A stretch of 64,000 bases of DNA, from NCBI RefSeq assembly GCF_001660485.1, contig NZ_CP013979.1, forward strand, positions 1,488,001 through 1,552,000, written 5' to 3'. This document shows, in pieces, positions 26,600 to 35,396 of this stretch. Within the stretch, counting starts at the first letter, position 1, and every line of letters begins with the position of its first letter. The notes under the pieces were generated by a model. It was given only the letters and a program-made list of their open reading frames with translations. It was not told the origin of the DNA and ran no database searches. This DNA comes from Agromyces aureus. GTDB lineage: Bacteria; Actinomycetota; Actinomycetes; Actinomycetales; Microbacteriaceae. The position numbers and the translations under genes are program-made.

Positions 26600-27640
26600 A
26601 TGGGTGTGATCGGTGGGGGTCTGCTCGTGGCGGTGGCCGCGGCATTGTGGATCGCGTACCTCATGCCCATCTGGATCCGGCGTCGGCAGTACCTCGCGAC
26701 CGAGCGCAACGCGGTTCGGCTGCAGCAGACGCTCCGCATCCTCGCCGAGACCGCCGAGACGCCCGAGCCGGTCGTCATCGAGGCCAACGCCCGCCAGATC
26801 GCCCTGCACCAGCGCGCGCTGCGCGAGCAGGAGCGCACGGTGCGCCTCGAGGCGCAGACGACCGAGCGGCTCGCGATCGCCGAACGCAAGGCCGCCGCGA
26901 TGGCCGCGGATGCCGCTGCGGCCGCGATCGAGGAGGCGCAGGCCGCGGCCGAGGCGCGGGCACGGTCGCGCGTCCACGCGATGACCGAACCCATCGAGGT
27001 CGTGACCGGTGGCGCCGCTACCGCCCCCGTACCTGCTCACGTCGCCGCTCGCCGGGTACTGCGCCGCCGACGCGCACTCTGCTCGCTGCTTCTGCTCGTC
27101 GGCGTGCTGACGGCCGTCGCCGGGCTCGTGGCCCTTGCATTCGGTGCGACGCCGCTCATCGCCGTCGCCGGAGGGGTCGTCGTCGCCGGCGCCTTCGCGG
27201 GACTCGCCGCGCTCGCCCGGGTGCGCACCGAGCGTCCCGTCGCCGCCCCGGTCGCGCCACCGGTCGCCGAGCCGTTCGAGCCGGTCGAGCTGCCGGTCGA
27301 TGCCGAGTCGCACGAGGGTTGGACCCCGCAACCGCTGCCGAAGCCGCTCACGCTCTCGCGCGGCACGATCGCCGCGACCGCCATGGCGTCCATCGAGGCT
27401 GCCGCAGAGTTGCAGCGACTCGCTGCAGAGGCCGAACGGGCCAGGCGCATCGACGAACTGGCGACGCCCGTGCCGACGATCGCGCCCGCGGCCACGACGC
27501 CGGCCGCGGCATCCGTCGGGCGGACCACGACCGCACCCGAGCCGGTCAGTCCGTACGCGGGCATGGGCGTGGTCGGCGAACCGCAGCGCCGTTTCGGCGA
27601 CCTCGACGCGGTGCTGCAGCGTCGACGCAAGGTCGGCTGA
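26600..27640 (+). CDS. SepX/GlpR-like divisome membrane protein
   Basis: 346-aa membrane protein. Seen: N-terminal transmembrane segment (residues 1-26), a long charged helical or coiled-coil region (30-135) rich in Ala/Arg/Glu, two adjacent transmembrane spans (about 155-205), then a Pro/Ala-rich disordered tail ending GDLDAVLQRRRKVG. The architecture and the position after galU-rimJ match the actinobacterial SepX (Streptomyces) / GlpR (corynebacteria; Rv0996 in mycobacteria) family, which links the divisome to the gephyrin-like Glp protein. Function is inferred from synteny and topology; sequence identity could not be tested. Confidence 0.7.
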   Translation: MGVIGGGLLVAVAAALWIAYLMPIWIRRRQYLATERNAVRLQQTLRILAETAETPEPVVIEANARQIALHQRALREQERTVRLEAQTTERLAIAERKAAAMAADAAAAAIEEAQAAAEARARSRVHAMTEPIEVVTGGAATAPVPAHVAARRVLRRRRALCSLLLLVGVLTAVAGLVALAFGATPLIAVAGGVVVAGAFAGLAALARVRTERPVAAPVAPPVAEPFEPVELPVDAESHEGWTPQPLPKPLTLSRGTIAATAMASIEAAAELQRLAAEAERARRIDELATPVPTIAPAATTPAAASVGRTTTAPEPVSPYAGMGVVGEPQRRFGDLDAVLQRRRKVG

Positions 27641-27709
27641 GCGCCGGTCGAGTCGTCGCCTGCGGTGGTCCGAACCACTGCTTCGGTGGTGATAGGCTCG
27701 TACTCGCTC

Positions 27710-27785
27710 GGGCCCATGGCGCAGTTGGTAGCGCGTCTCGTTCGCAATGAGAAGGTCGGGGGTTCGAATCCCCCTGGGTCCACCA
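27710..27785 (+). tRNA. tRNA-Ala (anticodon CGC)
   Basis: Complete cloverleaf: acceptor GGGCCCA/TGGGTCC, D stem GCGC/GCGC, anticodon stem TCTCG/TGAGA with loop TTCGCAA (anticodon CGC), T arm GGGGG-TTCGAAT-CCCCC, discriminator A, and encoded CCA. It reads GCG codons. A TAGGCT box lies 12 bp upstream. Confidence 0.97.
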
Positions 27786-27790
27786 GAGCC

Positions 27791-27820
27791 AGAAAGCCCC
27801 GGAGAAATCCGGGGCTTTCT
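27791..27820 (+). terminator. Intrinsic terminator after tRNA-Ala
   Basis: Perfect 12-bp stem (AGAAAGCCCCGG with its complement) and loop AGAAAT, directly after the tRNA. The 3' arm ends in TTTCT, so a modest U tract is present. Confidence 0.9.
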
Positions 27821-27878
27821 GCATGTCCGGCGGCGCTGATCCGGCAACTCGATTCGAGTGCGGCGTAGTCTGGCCGGG

Positions 27879-29369
27879 ATGTCTCAGCCACCGCTCACCA
27901 GATCGATCCCCGTCTCCGAGCAGTACCGGTGGCGCGCGTACTGGATCTGCGTCGGCGTCGCAGCGCTCACGATCCTCGACCTCTCGAAGGTGAACGTCGG
28001 ACTGCCCTCGATCGAGGCGGCGTTCGGCGCATCGGCGACGCAGTTGCAGCTCATCGTCGCCGGATACGTGCTCACCTTCGGCCTCACGCTCGTGCCGGCC
28101 GGTCGCATCGGCGACCAGCGGTCGCGCAAGACCCTCTTCGTCACGGGGCTCAGCCTGTTCCTCGTCACGAGCCTCGTGGCGGCGGTCGCGCCGAACATCA
28201 CGGTGCTGCTCGTGGCGCGCCTGTTGCAGGGTGTCGCGGCGGGCATTCAGATGCCCCAGGTGCTCGGCATCATCCAGGAACTGTTCCAGGGCAAGGAGCG
28301 CGGAAAGGCGTTCGGGCTCTTCGGCGCGGTCATCGGCCTCGCGACGGCGTTCGGACCGACGCTCGGCGGGCTCATGATCGCGATCGGCGGGCCGACCGAC
28401 GGCTGGCGGGGCATCTTCCTGCTGAACGTGCCGCTCGTGATCATCGCGCTCGTGCTGGCGATCTGGTTCCTGCCGGTCACGCGTCGACCCTCCGACGAAC
28501 CGCTCTCGCTCGACCCCGTCGGCCTCACGCTCTTCGCGATCACGGTGCTCGCCCTGATGTGGCCGTTCCTGTTCACCACGGGTTCGCCCGAGGACAATCC
28601 GGCGCGGTGGTGGGTGCTCGTGATCTTCGTGCTGGGGCTCATCGGGTTCCTCTCGTGGGAACGGCGGTACGCGGCATCCGGAAGGCAACCGCTCGTGCCG
28701 CTGCCGCTGTTCGGGGTGGCGTCGTTCCGCAACGGCATCTCGCTCGCGAGCGTGTACTTCGCGGCGATCCCCTCGATGTTCCTGCTCACGACGCTCTACC
28801 TCCAGGACGGGCTGGGACTCGAGGCCGTGTTCGCGGGCATGGTGAGCATCGGCTTCGCGCTCGTCAGCGCCGTCGCCTCATGGGTCGGCGGCAACCTCGT
28901 GAACCGGCTGGGGCGACCGCTCGTGGTCGCCGGGCTCGTCCTGCTCCTCATCGGCATCGGACTGCTCGTGCTCGTCGCGATCACGACGCCCGCGGGCGTC
29001 ACGCCGTGGGCCATGGCCGGCGCGATGGCGATCGCGGGCGCGGGCGGCGGTCTCGTGGTCTCGCCGAACCAGACGCTCACGCTCATGGACATCCCGGTGA
29101 AGCAGGGCGGACTCGCCGGTTCGGTCGGGCAACTCGGCCAGCGCATCGGCACGGCGATCGGCACCGCGGTCACGCTCTCGCTGTTCTACTCGACGATCTA
29201 TCGCGAGGCCGACGGCGAGCCCGACCTCGAGGTCTACCACCACGCCTACGGGTACGGCATGCTCGCGGTGGCCGTGCTCATCGCCGTCGCGTTCGGCATC
29301 GGCGTGGCCGATCTCGGGTCGCGTCGGCGACAACGTGCCGAGGATGACGGGGCGGCGGCCGTCGGCTGA
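27879..29369 (+). CDS. MFS transporter, DHA2 (EmrB/QacA) family
   Basis: 496-aa drug:proton antiporter with about 14 hydrophobic spans. Seen: LTILDLSKVNVGLPSIEAAFG (motif D1-like), GRIGDQRSRKTLF (motif A), LLQGVAAGIQMP, and GGNLVNRLGRPLVVAG. ATG 27879 is chosen; an upstream ATG at 27858 lacks support. No regulator is adjacent, so the substrate is unknown. Confidence 0.9.
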   Translation: MSQPPLTRSIPVSEQYRWRAYWICVGVAALTILDLSKVNVGLPSIEAAFGASATQLQLIVAGYVLTFGLTLVPAGRIGDQRSRKTLFVTGLSLFLVTSLVAAVAPNITVLLVARLLQGVAAGIQMPQVLGIIQELFQGKERGKAFGLFGAVIGLATAFGPTLGGLMIAIGGPTDGWRGIFLLNVPLVIIALVLAIWFLPVTRRPSDEPLSLDPVGLTLFAITVLALMWPFLFTTGSPEDNPARWWVLVIFVLGLIGFLSWERRYAASGRQPLVPLPLFGVASFRNGISLASVYFAAIPSMFLLTTLYLQDGLGLEAVFAGMVSIGFALVSAVASWVGGNLVNRLGRPLVVAGLVLLLIGIGLLVLVAITTPAGVTPWAMAGAMAIAGAGGGLVVSPNQTLTLMDIPVKQGGLAGSVGQLGQRIGTAIGTAVTLSLFYSTIYREADGEPDLEVYHHAYGYGMLAVAVLIAVAFGIGVADLGSRRRQRAEDDGAAAVG

Positions 29370-29371
29370 GG

Positions 29372-29426
29372 TGCGGGCCGACCGCGGGCCGACTGCGGGC
29401 CGACTGCGGGCCGACTGCGAGCCGCC
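29372..29426. repeat. 11-bp tandem repeat
   Basis: About five head-to-tail copies of TGCGGGCCGAC with one or two substitutions in the outer copies, in the 118-bp gap after the DHA2 gene. The period is not a multiple of three, so it is non-coding. Confidence 0.85.
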
Positions 29427-29487
29427 TTGGGGGCGCAGCGCTCGGCGGGTGCCGCCCTGTCGGCGTCGAACCCTGGACCTCGCCGGA

Positions 29488-30183
29488 TCAGGCGATCGCG
29501 AGGATGCGCGCCCGCTCGGGCTTGTCGTAGTGCTCGAGGGCGGCTCGCAGGGCGACCCGCGGCATGCCAGCGGCTCGCGGCTCGAGGAACGTCGTGAGGC
29601 GCGACCGATCGAGGTCGCCCGCCGAGCGCAGCACCCAACCGAGCGCCTTCGCCACGTAGGGCTCCTGGTCTGCCGCGAGCGCGTCGGCGATCGCGTAGGC
29701 ATCGTCGAGCTCGCCGCGCTTGAGGAACGCGAAGGTCGCGACCAGCGCCGTGCGCCGTTCGGGCCAGGCTCCGGATGCCGCGAGCCGACGCAGCGGTTCG
29801 CGGTCGCGTTCGAGCAGCCAGCCGCCGACGACGTCGCGCGCGGCGAGGTCGACGAGGTCCCACTGGTCGATGCGGTCGTGTCGGCGCAGGTAGAGGTCGT
29901 AGAGCTCGTGCCGCCGGGACTCGGGCGTTCGCCGGTGCGCGGCCGACTTGCCCATGATGCTGCAGGCGAGCGCGCGCACCTCGTGCGTCGGCTGCTCGAG
30001 CAGTGCTTCGATCTCGGAGACGGGCAGGTCGAGCGCCGTCTTCGCGAGGTCGAACACCGCGCCCATGCGCACGCCGATGAAGGGAGCCGACTCGTCGGGC
30101 GGGAAGAAGCGCGTGTACTTCTGTCGTTCCTCGGGCGTCGCGAGGGCTTCGAGCTGGGCGATCAGCGCCGCGGCATCCGTCAT
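29488..30183 (-). CDS. DNA alkylation repair (AlkD-like) HEAT-repeat protein
   Basis: 231-aa all-helical protein of the AlkC/AlkD-like family, whose members are DNA glycosylases for bulky or cationic lesions, though many paralogues are untested. Seen: helix pairs with MGAVFDLAKTALDL, EVRALACSIMGKSAAH, YDLYLRRHDRIDQWDLVDLAARDVVGGWL, RRTALVATFAFLKRG and PYVAKALGWVLRSAGD, the last two being typical AlkD-like blocks. ATG 30183, supported by GGGAGG-rich upstream sequence. It lies 29 bp after the MFS gene on the same strand. Confidence 0.82.
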   Translation of the reverse strand: MTDAAALIAQLEALATPEERQKYTRFFPPDESAPFIGVRMGAVFDLAKTALDLPVSEIEALLEQPTHEVRALACSIMGKSAAHRRTPESRRHELYDLYLRRHDRIDQWDLVDLAARDVVGGWLLERDREPLRRLAASGAWPERRTALVATFAFLKRGELDDAYAIADALAADQEPYVAKALGWVLRSAGDLDRSRLTTFLEPRAAGMPRVALRAALEHYDKPERARILAIA

Positions 30184-30212
30184 CTCTCGTGCTCCCTCCC
30201 GTGCGCACGGCG

Positions 30213-31676
30213 TCAGCTTACGGCAGCGCGCTCCTGTGCCTCGGGGGCGTCGGAGAAGGCGAGCTTCGGCACGAACGCGAGCAGCACGACCGAGACCGCG
30301 GCGGTGAGGCCGCACACGATCCAGACCGTCAGGTATCCCGAGAGCGAGCCCGCCGTGCCCTCGGCGCCGTCGGAGCCCGACCCGCCGACGAGGTGGCTCG
30401 CGAGCGCGATGCCGAACACGCAGGAGGCGATCGCGCCGCCGACGGTCTTGACCGAGTTCGTGAGGCCCGTGGCGACGCCCGTCTGCGTCGGGGGAGCGGC
30501 GGCGGCGGCCGCGGCCGGGAGCGCGGCGACGAGCGCGCCCGAGCCGAGGCCCGCGATCACCATGTTCGTGAGCGTCTGCGCGTAGGTGTCGTGCAGGGGT
30601 ACGAACAGCAGGTAGCCGATCGCGACGAGCGAGGAGGCGAGCATGAGGGTGATGCGGGGTGTGAGCCGGCGCGCGACCGACGAGTACGAGAGCGCGCCCG
30701 CGATCATCGCGATGAGGTAGACGCCGATGAGCAGTGACGTCTGGAAGCCCTGCGTGCCGAGCCCGTAGCCGTAGACCTCGGGGTCGGTGCGGGCGAACGT
30801 CGAGAGGGGGGCCTGCGCGCCGAGCACGCTGACGCCGAACAGCCCGGCGGTGATGAAGATCGGACGCAGCGACGGCGAGGCGAACATGCGCACGTCGATG
30901 AGCGGGTCGTCGTGGCGCAGTTCGAACCGGGCGAATACCGCGCCGAGCGCGATGCCGAGCACGATGAGCCCCCACGAGAGCGGGTCGGCGACGCCGTTGA
31001 GGCGCAGGAAGCTCAGGCCGCCCGTGACGGCGATGAGCGCGAACGAGATGAGCACGAGCCCGACGAGGTCGAGGCGGCCGCCCGTGAGCTCCGGCGATTC
31101 CTTCACGCCGAACAGGATGACGAAGAAGCACGCGGTCACCGCGATCGCGGGGATCAGCAGCACGGTCGTGAGCGGGAGCACGTCGATCAGCGCGCCGCCC
31201 GCGAGGGCGCCCGAGATGGCGCCGATCTCGAGCGCGGCGACGAGCACGCCGGCCGACTTCATGGTCAGCGACGCCGGGTGTCCCGCCCGACGCGAGCGCG
31301 ACCAGATCAACGCGATCTCGAGGGGCAGCCAGACCACGTAGAAGCCCTGCAGCGCCCACGCCGCCAGGAAGACCGGGAAGGAGTCGGTGAACGGCAGCAC
31401 GAACGACGCGGCCGCGGTGATGGCCGTCGACCACACGAGCATGCGCTTGTGGCCGACCATGTCGCCGAGCTTCGCGAACGCGGGCACGACGAGCGCCGAC
31501 AGCATGAGCTGCGTGCCCTCGAGCCAGTTCACGTCGGCGTCGTGGATGCCGAGGTTGCGCGCGATGTCGGTGAGCATGGGCGTGTAGAAGCCCTGCAGGA
31601 TGCCGCTCGTGAACTCGACGAACGCGAGGAAGCCGACGATCGCGGCCAGTGGTCCGAGGCTGACGGCACGCGGCAT
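30213..31676 (-). CDS. MFS transporter, 14-TM type
   Basis: 487-aa major facilitator with 12-14 spans. Seen: GFLAFVEFTSGILQGFYTPML, AFAKLGDMVGHKRMLVWST (motif A variant DMVGHKRM), and repeated Gly/Ala-rich spans. AAGGAG lies before ATG 31676. The substrate is unknown. Possibly co-transcribed with the AlkD-like gene downstream. Unlike the DHA2 protein at 27.9 kb by sequence, so not a tandem copy. Confidence 0.88.
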   Translation of the reverse strand: MPRAVSLGPLAAIVGFLAFVEFTSGILQGFYTPMLTDIARNLGIHDADVNWLEGTQLMLSALVVPAFAKLGDMVGHKRMLVWSTAITAAASFVLPFTDSFPVFLAAWALQGFYVVWLPLEIALIWSRSRRAGHPASLTMKSAGVLVAALEIGAISGALAGGALIDVLPLTTVLLIPAIAVTACFFVILFGVKESPELTGGRLDLVGLVLISFALIAVTGGLSFLRLNGVADPLSWGLIVLGIALGAVFARFELRHDDPLIDVRMFASPSLRPIFITAGLFGVSVLGAQAPLSTFARTDPEVYGYGLGTQGFQTSLLIGVYLIAMIAGALSYSSVARRLTPRITLMLASSLVAIGYLLFVPLHDTYAQTLTNMVIAGLGSGALVAALPAAAAAAAPPTQTGVATGLTNSVKTVGGAIASCVFGIALASHLVGGSGSDGAEGTAGSLSGYLTVWIVCGLTAAVSVVLLAFVPKLAFSDAPEAQERAAVS

Positions 31677-31776
31677 CGGGGGCTCCTTCGGGTTGGGGTG
31701 GATTCACCCTAAGCCCTCGTGAGAGCGCTCCCGTTCCGAGATCGGCGCCGGTTGATCACGCTTCGGTCACACCTGG

Positions 31777-31809
31777 GCGGATGCCGCGACGGCGCGTCGC
31801 GGCATCCGC
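31777..31809. terminator. 14-bp hairpin built from the GGATGCC/GGCATCC word
   Basis: Arms 31777-31790 and 31796-31809 are perfectly complementary (GCGGATGCCGCGAC), loop GGCGC. It sits between the start of the MFS gene and the end of the M20 gene, both on the minus strand, about 27 bp after the M20 stop would be read (31836), so it likely terminates the M20 transcript. Confidence 0.7.
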
Positions 31810-31835
31810 TGGTCTGGTTGCGTGGCGGGCGACCC

Positions 31836-33221
31836 TCAGGCCGTGAGCGAGGCGATGAGCGCGCGGTGGAACCGCTCGCCGCGCTCGAGGCTGTCGAACG
31901 TGACGGACTCGTCGACGCCGTGGATCGCAGCGCGCTGCGCGGCCGTCATCGCGAGCGGTGCGAAGCGGAACACGGCAGGCGAGAACCGGTGGAACCAGCG
32001 CGAGTCGGTCGCCGCCATGACGAGGTACGGCGCGGTGATCGCCTCGGGGAACGACGCGGCGACGGCGGCCTCGATCGCGTGGAACGCGGGGCTGTCGGTG
32101 GCGGACTCGGGCGACGGCTCGCTGCCGTCGAGCACCGTGACGCTCACGTGCCGGTCGCGGATGACGCGCCGCACCCGTGCGGCCGTGCCGGCGACGGACT
32201 CGCCGGGCGCGATGCGCAGGTTGAGCACGGCGGCGGCCTGCGACGGCAGCACGTTGTGGGCGGTGCCGCCCTCGAGCATCGTCGCGGCGACGGTCGTGTG
32301 CACGATGGCCGCCGGCTCGCCGCCGAGGCGTGCGAACACGCGGGCCGTGAGCCACGGCATCGCGGTGAGGGCCCGCAGCAGCAGCCGCGGTGCGCCCTTC
32401 GTGTGCGGCGTGAAGCTGCGCAGCATCGCGCGAGCCGAGGCCGGAACGCGCTTCGGGAAGGGGTTCGGGTGCAGGCGGTGCACCGCGCGGGCGATGCGGT
32501 CGGTCGGGGTGTGCGTGGGCGGGGCGGAGGCGTGCCCGCCCTTGCTCTCGGCCTCGAGGCGCAGCGACACGATGCCTTTCTCGCCGACGCCGACCATCGC
32601 CGAGGGCACGGCGACGAACGGGAGCGGCGCGTCGACGACCGCGCCGCCCTCGTCGAGCACGAGCCAGGGCGTGATGCCGCGCTCGCGGAACAGGTCGGCG
32701 ATCGCCTTGCCTGCGCTGCCGTGATCCTCTTCGTTTCCGCCGAACGCGAGGTACACGTCGCGCGCGGGCGTGACGCCGTAGGCGAGCAGGTTCTCGACCG
32801 CCTCGAGCAGCACGAGCATCGGACCCTTGTCGTCGAGCGCGCCGCGACCCCAGACCGAGCCGTCGTGGATGCGACCCTCGAACGGCGGGAACGTCCACCC
32901 GTCGGCCTCGACCGCCGGCACGACGTCGTAGTGCGCCATGAGCACGACCGGGTCGGCGTCTCCCGAGCCCTTCCAGTGGAAGAGCAGACCGAGCGGATGC
33001 GGCTGCTCGAACGCGAGGTGCTCGTGCGTGAGCGGGTAGAGCTCGGCGAGCAGGTCGCGGAACGCGTCGAAGTCGGCCATGCCGCGCTGCTCGAGCTCGG
33101 CCGAGACGGTCGGCAACGCGATCATGCGGGAGAGGCGTTCGGGAGCGCCGGGGCGCACGGTCGGGGCGGCGGGCTGTGCGGGCTGAGCGGGCTGTGCGGG
33201 CGCCGTGGGGGAGTCGGGCAT
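31836..33221 (-). CDS. M20-family metallopeptidase
   Basis: 461-aa zinc-dependent carboxypeptidase/amidohydrolase of the PM20D1/CPS1-like branch. Seen: MAHYDVVPAVEADGWTFPPFEG (first ligand His/Asp near 94-96), GALDDKGPMLVLLEAVENL (bridging Asp), GGNEEDHGSAG (catalytic/ligand Glu pair, normally GHDEE), an inserted dimerisation domain with HTPTDRIARAVHRL, and C-terminal HGVDESVTF with the last ligand His. The N-terminus has a PAQ-type short repeat. No signal peptide. The substrate is not predictable. Confidence 0.9.
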   Translation of the reverse strand: MPDSPTAPAQPAQPAQPAAPTVRPGAPERLSRMIALPTVSAELEQRGMADFDAFRDLLAELYPLTHEHLAFEQPHPLGLLFHWKGSGDADPVVLMAHYDVVPAVEADGWTFPPFEGRIHDGSVWGRGALDDKGPMLVLLEAVENLLAYGVTPARDVYLAFGGNEEDHGSAGKAIADLFRERGITPWLVLDEGGAVVDAPLPFVAVPSAMVGVGEKGIVSLRLEAESKGGHASAPPTHTPTDRIARAVHRLHPNPFPKRVPASARAMLRSFTPHTKGAPRLLLRALTAMPWLTARVFARLGGEPAAIVHTTVAATMLEGGTAHNVLPSQAAAVLNLRIAPGESVAGTAARVRRVIRDRHVSVTVLDGSEPSPESATDSPAFHAIEAAVAASFPEAITAPYLVMAATDSRWFHRFSPAVFRFAPLAMTAAQRAAIHGVDESVTFDSLERGERFHRALIASLTA

Positions 33222-33287
33222 GCGACCCAGCGTACGACGTGCTCGCCCTGAGTCAGGCGCCGCGCTCGGTGCGTGCCGGCCGTCGCG

Positions 33288-33947
33288 TCAGGCGGCGAGG
33301 TGCGCGGCGGGCGACACGAGCGCCGTGAGCTCGGCGGCACTGAGCTCGCGCCCGAACGCGGGGTGGCCGGGCTCGAGCGCGCGTCCGTTGGCCAGGGCGC
33401 CGCCGTCGACCGCGTCGAAGCCGAGATCGTCGATGATGCCGGCGAGCACCGTGCGGGCCTCGGCGTCGTCGCCGACGACCGCGAGCGCGCGACGCAGGGG
33501 CGACCCGGCGTCCATGCTGTCGTCCTCCATCTCGTGGTAGCCGAGGTGGTTCAACGACTTCACGACCCGCGCGTTCGGGTTGCGGGCCGCGTTGATCTCG
33601 CTCGTCGATCGGTCGTCGGCGTCGATCTCGGCGATGTGGCCGTCGACCGGCGGCCAGTAGTTCATCGCGTCGACCACGATGCGGCCGTCGAAGTCGGCCC
33701 ACGGTACGGTGCCGCCCTTGCCGAACGGCACGGCGACGATGATCACGTCCGACCCGGCGACGAGCTCGGCGGGCGAGGCGACCTTCGCTCCGGGGGCGAC
33801 CACCGAGACGAGCAGGTCGAGCGCGGTCTGGCGCGGCGATCCGGCCAGTACGACCTCGTATCCGGACGCCACGAGCAGGCGGGCGAGGGCCGTGCCCACT
33901 TTTCCCGCTCCGAAGATGCCGATCGACGGCAGATCTGCCACGTGCAT
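33288..33947 (-). CDS. NADP-oxidoreductase coenzyme F420-dependent family protein
   Basis: 219-aa Rossmann-fold protein of the F420:NADP reductase (FNO)-like family. Seen: IGIFGAGKVGTALARLLVASGY at 9-30 (nucleotide-binding GAGKVG), DVIIVAVPFGK near 68, VVDAMNYWPP, and a C-terminal helical domain. Many members act on NADPH without F420; no F420 genes are in this window. ATG 33947. Divergent from an LLM-type flavin oxidoreductase, which suggests linked redox roles but proves nothing. Confidence 0.85.
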   Translation of the reverse strand: MHVADLPSIGIFGAGKVGTALARLLVASGYEVVLAGSPRQTALDLLVSVVAPGAKVASPAELVAGSDVIIVAVPFGKGGTVPWADFDGRIVVDAMNYWPPVDGHIAEIDADDRSTSEINAARNPNARVVKSLNHLGYHEMEDDSMDAGSPLRRALAVVGDDAEARTVLAGIIDDLGFDAVDGGALANGRALEPGHPAFGRELSAAELTALVSPAAHLAA

Positions 33948-34109
33948 GTCTCCATTCTCGCGCTCGCCCCGGCATGGCGTCCCGGAGGTTCCATGCGTGT
34001 GCATCAGCTGCAACCCATCGGGCGGATGTCGCATTCCCGCCCGCGTGCGCGACGAGGCGGTGGTGCGGCATCCGCTCAGGTCGGGATGCGGCCCGGGCGC
34101 CGCGGGGAA

Positions 34110-34149
34110 TAGCCTCGGAGGAGCCCCGGTTGATCTATGCGAACGCATA
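34110..34149 (+). promoter_or_regulatory. Candidate promoter/operator of the LLM oxidoreductase gene
   Basis: TAGCCT (34110-34115) as a -10 candidate is followed by a perfect palindrome TATGCG-AA-CGCATA at 34136-34149, within the likely 5' leader and 20 bp before ATG 34170. It is a plausible operator in an otherwise GC-rich 222-bp divergent region. Confidence 0.4.
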
Positions 34150-34169
34150 CGGATGGAGACGGAAGCAGC

Positions 34170-35294
34170 ATGACCCACTACGAATTCGGCGTCGACACGT
34201 TCGGCGACATCACCCTCGACGCCGACGGTGCCAGGCTCTCGCACGCCCAGGTGCTGCGCAACGTCGTCGAGGAGGGCGTGCTCGCCGACCGGCTGGGCCT
34301 CGACTTCTTCGGCGTCGGCGAGCACCACCGGCACGAGTTCGCCGTCTCGGCGCCCGAGGTCGTGCTCGCCGCGATCGCGGCCCGCACCGAGCGGATCCAC
34401 CTCGGTTCCGCGGTGACCGTGCTGAGCAGCGACGACCCCGTTCGCGTGCACCAGCGCTTCGCGACGCTCGACGGCATCTCGAACGGGCGCGCTGAGGTCA
34501 TCCTCGGACGCGGGTCGTTCATCGAGTCGTTCCCCCTGTTCGGCTACGACCTCGCCCAGTACCAGGAGCTCTTCGACGAGAAGCTCGAGCTCTTCGCCGC
34601 GCTGCTGCCGCAGGAGCCCGTGACCTGGAGCGGCAAGCTGCGCCCCGCGCTCACCGAGCAGCTCGTGTACCCGACCGTCGAGCACGGCTCGCTGAAGACC
34701 TGGATCGGCGTGGGCGGGAGCCCCGAGTCGGTCGTTCGCGCCGCGCACTACGGCCTGCCGCTCGTGCTCGCCATCATCGGCGGCAGCGCCGCCCGCTTCG
34801 CCCCGCTCGCCGACCTCTACCGCCGCGCGCTCGACCAGTTCGGGCACGAGCCGCAGCCCATCGCGATCCACTCGCCCGGCTTCATCGCCGACAGCCGCGC
34901 CGAGGCGCTCGACACGCTCTGGCCGCACTACGAGGCCATGATGAACAAGATCGGGGCCGAACGCGGCTGGGGACCGACCACCCGAGGGCACTTCGAGAGC
35001 GAGGCCGTCAACGGCGCGCTCTACGCGGGCGAGCCCGAGGCCGTCGCGCAGCGCATCGCCGACGCGCTGCGCGTCACCGGTGCCACCCGCTTCGACATGA
35101 AGGTCTCCAACGGCGGCCTCTCGCACGAGGCGATCATGGGCAGCATCGAGCGCTACGCCACCCAGGTCGTGCCGCGCGTGCGCGAGCTGCTCGCCGCCGA
35201 CGTCGAAGTCGAGGCGGATCTCGCCGCTGCGCGCGAGCTCGCAGCGCAGGACCGAGCGGATGCCGCGGCAGAGCGCTCGGCTTCGGGCGAGTAG
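34170..35294 (+). CDS. LLM-class flavin-dependent oxidoreductase
   Basis: 374-aa luciferase-like TIM-barrel monooxygenase. Seen: MTHYEFGVDTFGDI, the LDFFGVGEHHRHEFAVSAPEVVLAAIAARTERI-type block near 45-80 (GEHH characteristic), GRAEVILGRGSFIESFPLFG, and C-terminal MKVSNGGLSHEAIMGSIE. FMN or F420 could be the cofactor; FMN is more likely for this subgroup. ATG 34170 with GGAAG upstream is preferred over ATG 34137. The C-terminal tail is Ala/Glu-rich. Confidence 0.9.
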   Translation: MTHYEFGVDTFGDITLDADGARLSHAQVLRNVVEEGVLADRLGLDFFGVGEHHRHEFAVSAPEVVLAAIAARTERIHLGSAVTVLSSDDPVRVHQRFATLDGISNGRAEVILGRGSFIESFPLFGYDLAQYQELFDEKLELFAALLPQEPVTWSGKLRPALTEQLVYPTVEHGSLKTWIGVGGSPESVVRAAHYGLPLVLAIIGGSAARFAPLADLYRRALDQFGHEPQPIAIHSPGFIADSRAEALDTLWPHYEAMMNKIGAERGWGPTTRGHFESEAVNGALYAGEPEAVAQRIADALRVTGATRFDMKVSNGGLSHEAIMGSIERYATQVVPRVRELLAADVEVEADLAAARELAAQDRADAAAERSASGE

Positions 35295-35300
35295 CCGACT

Positions 35301-35392
35301 CCGCCGGTCGAGGAGCGGAGCGTCTCGAGACCAGCGGGTTCGGGCGTGGCGCTGGTCTCGAGACGGCGCTGGCGCGCCTCCTCGACCGGCGG
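35301..35392. repeat. REP-like composite palindrome (92 bp)
   Basis: Outer arms 35301-35314 and 35379-35392 are perfectly complementary (CCGCCGGTCGAGGA). Inner arms 35323-35336 and 35350-35363 are also perfect (TCTCGAGACCAGCG). The right half matches about 41 bp at 47022-47061 with some five to six differences. This is the style of actinobacterial REP/BIME elements and may also terminate both convergent transcripts (LLM gene and khtU). Confidence 0.85.
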
Positions 35393-35396
35393 TGCG

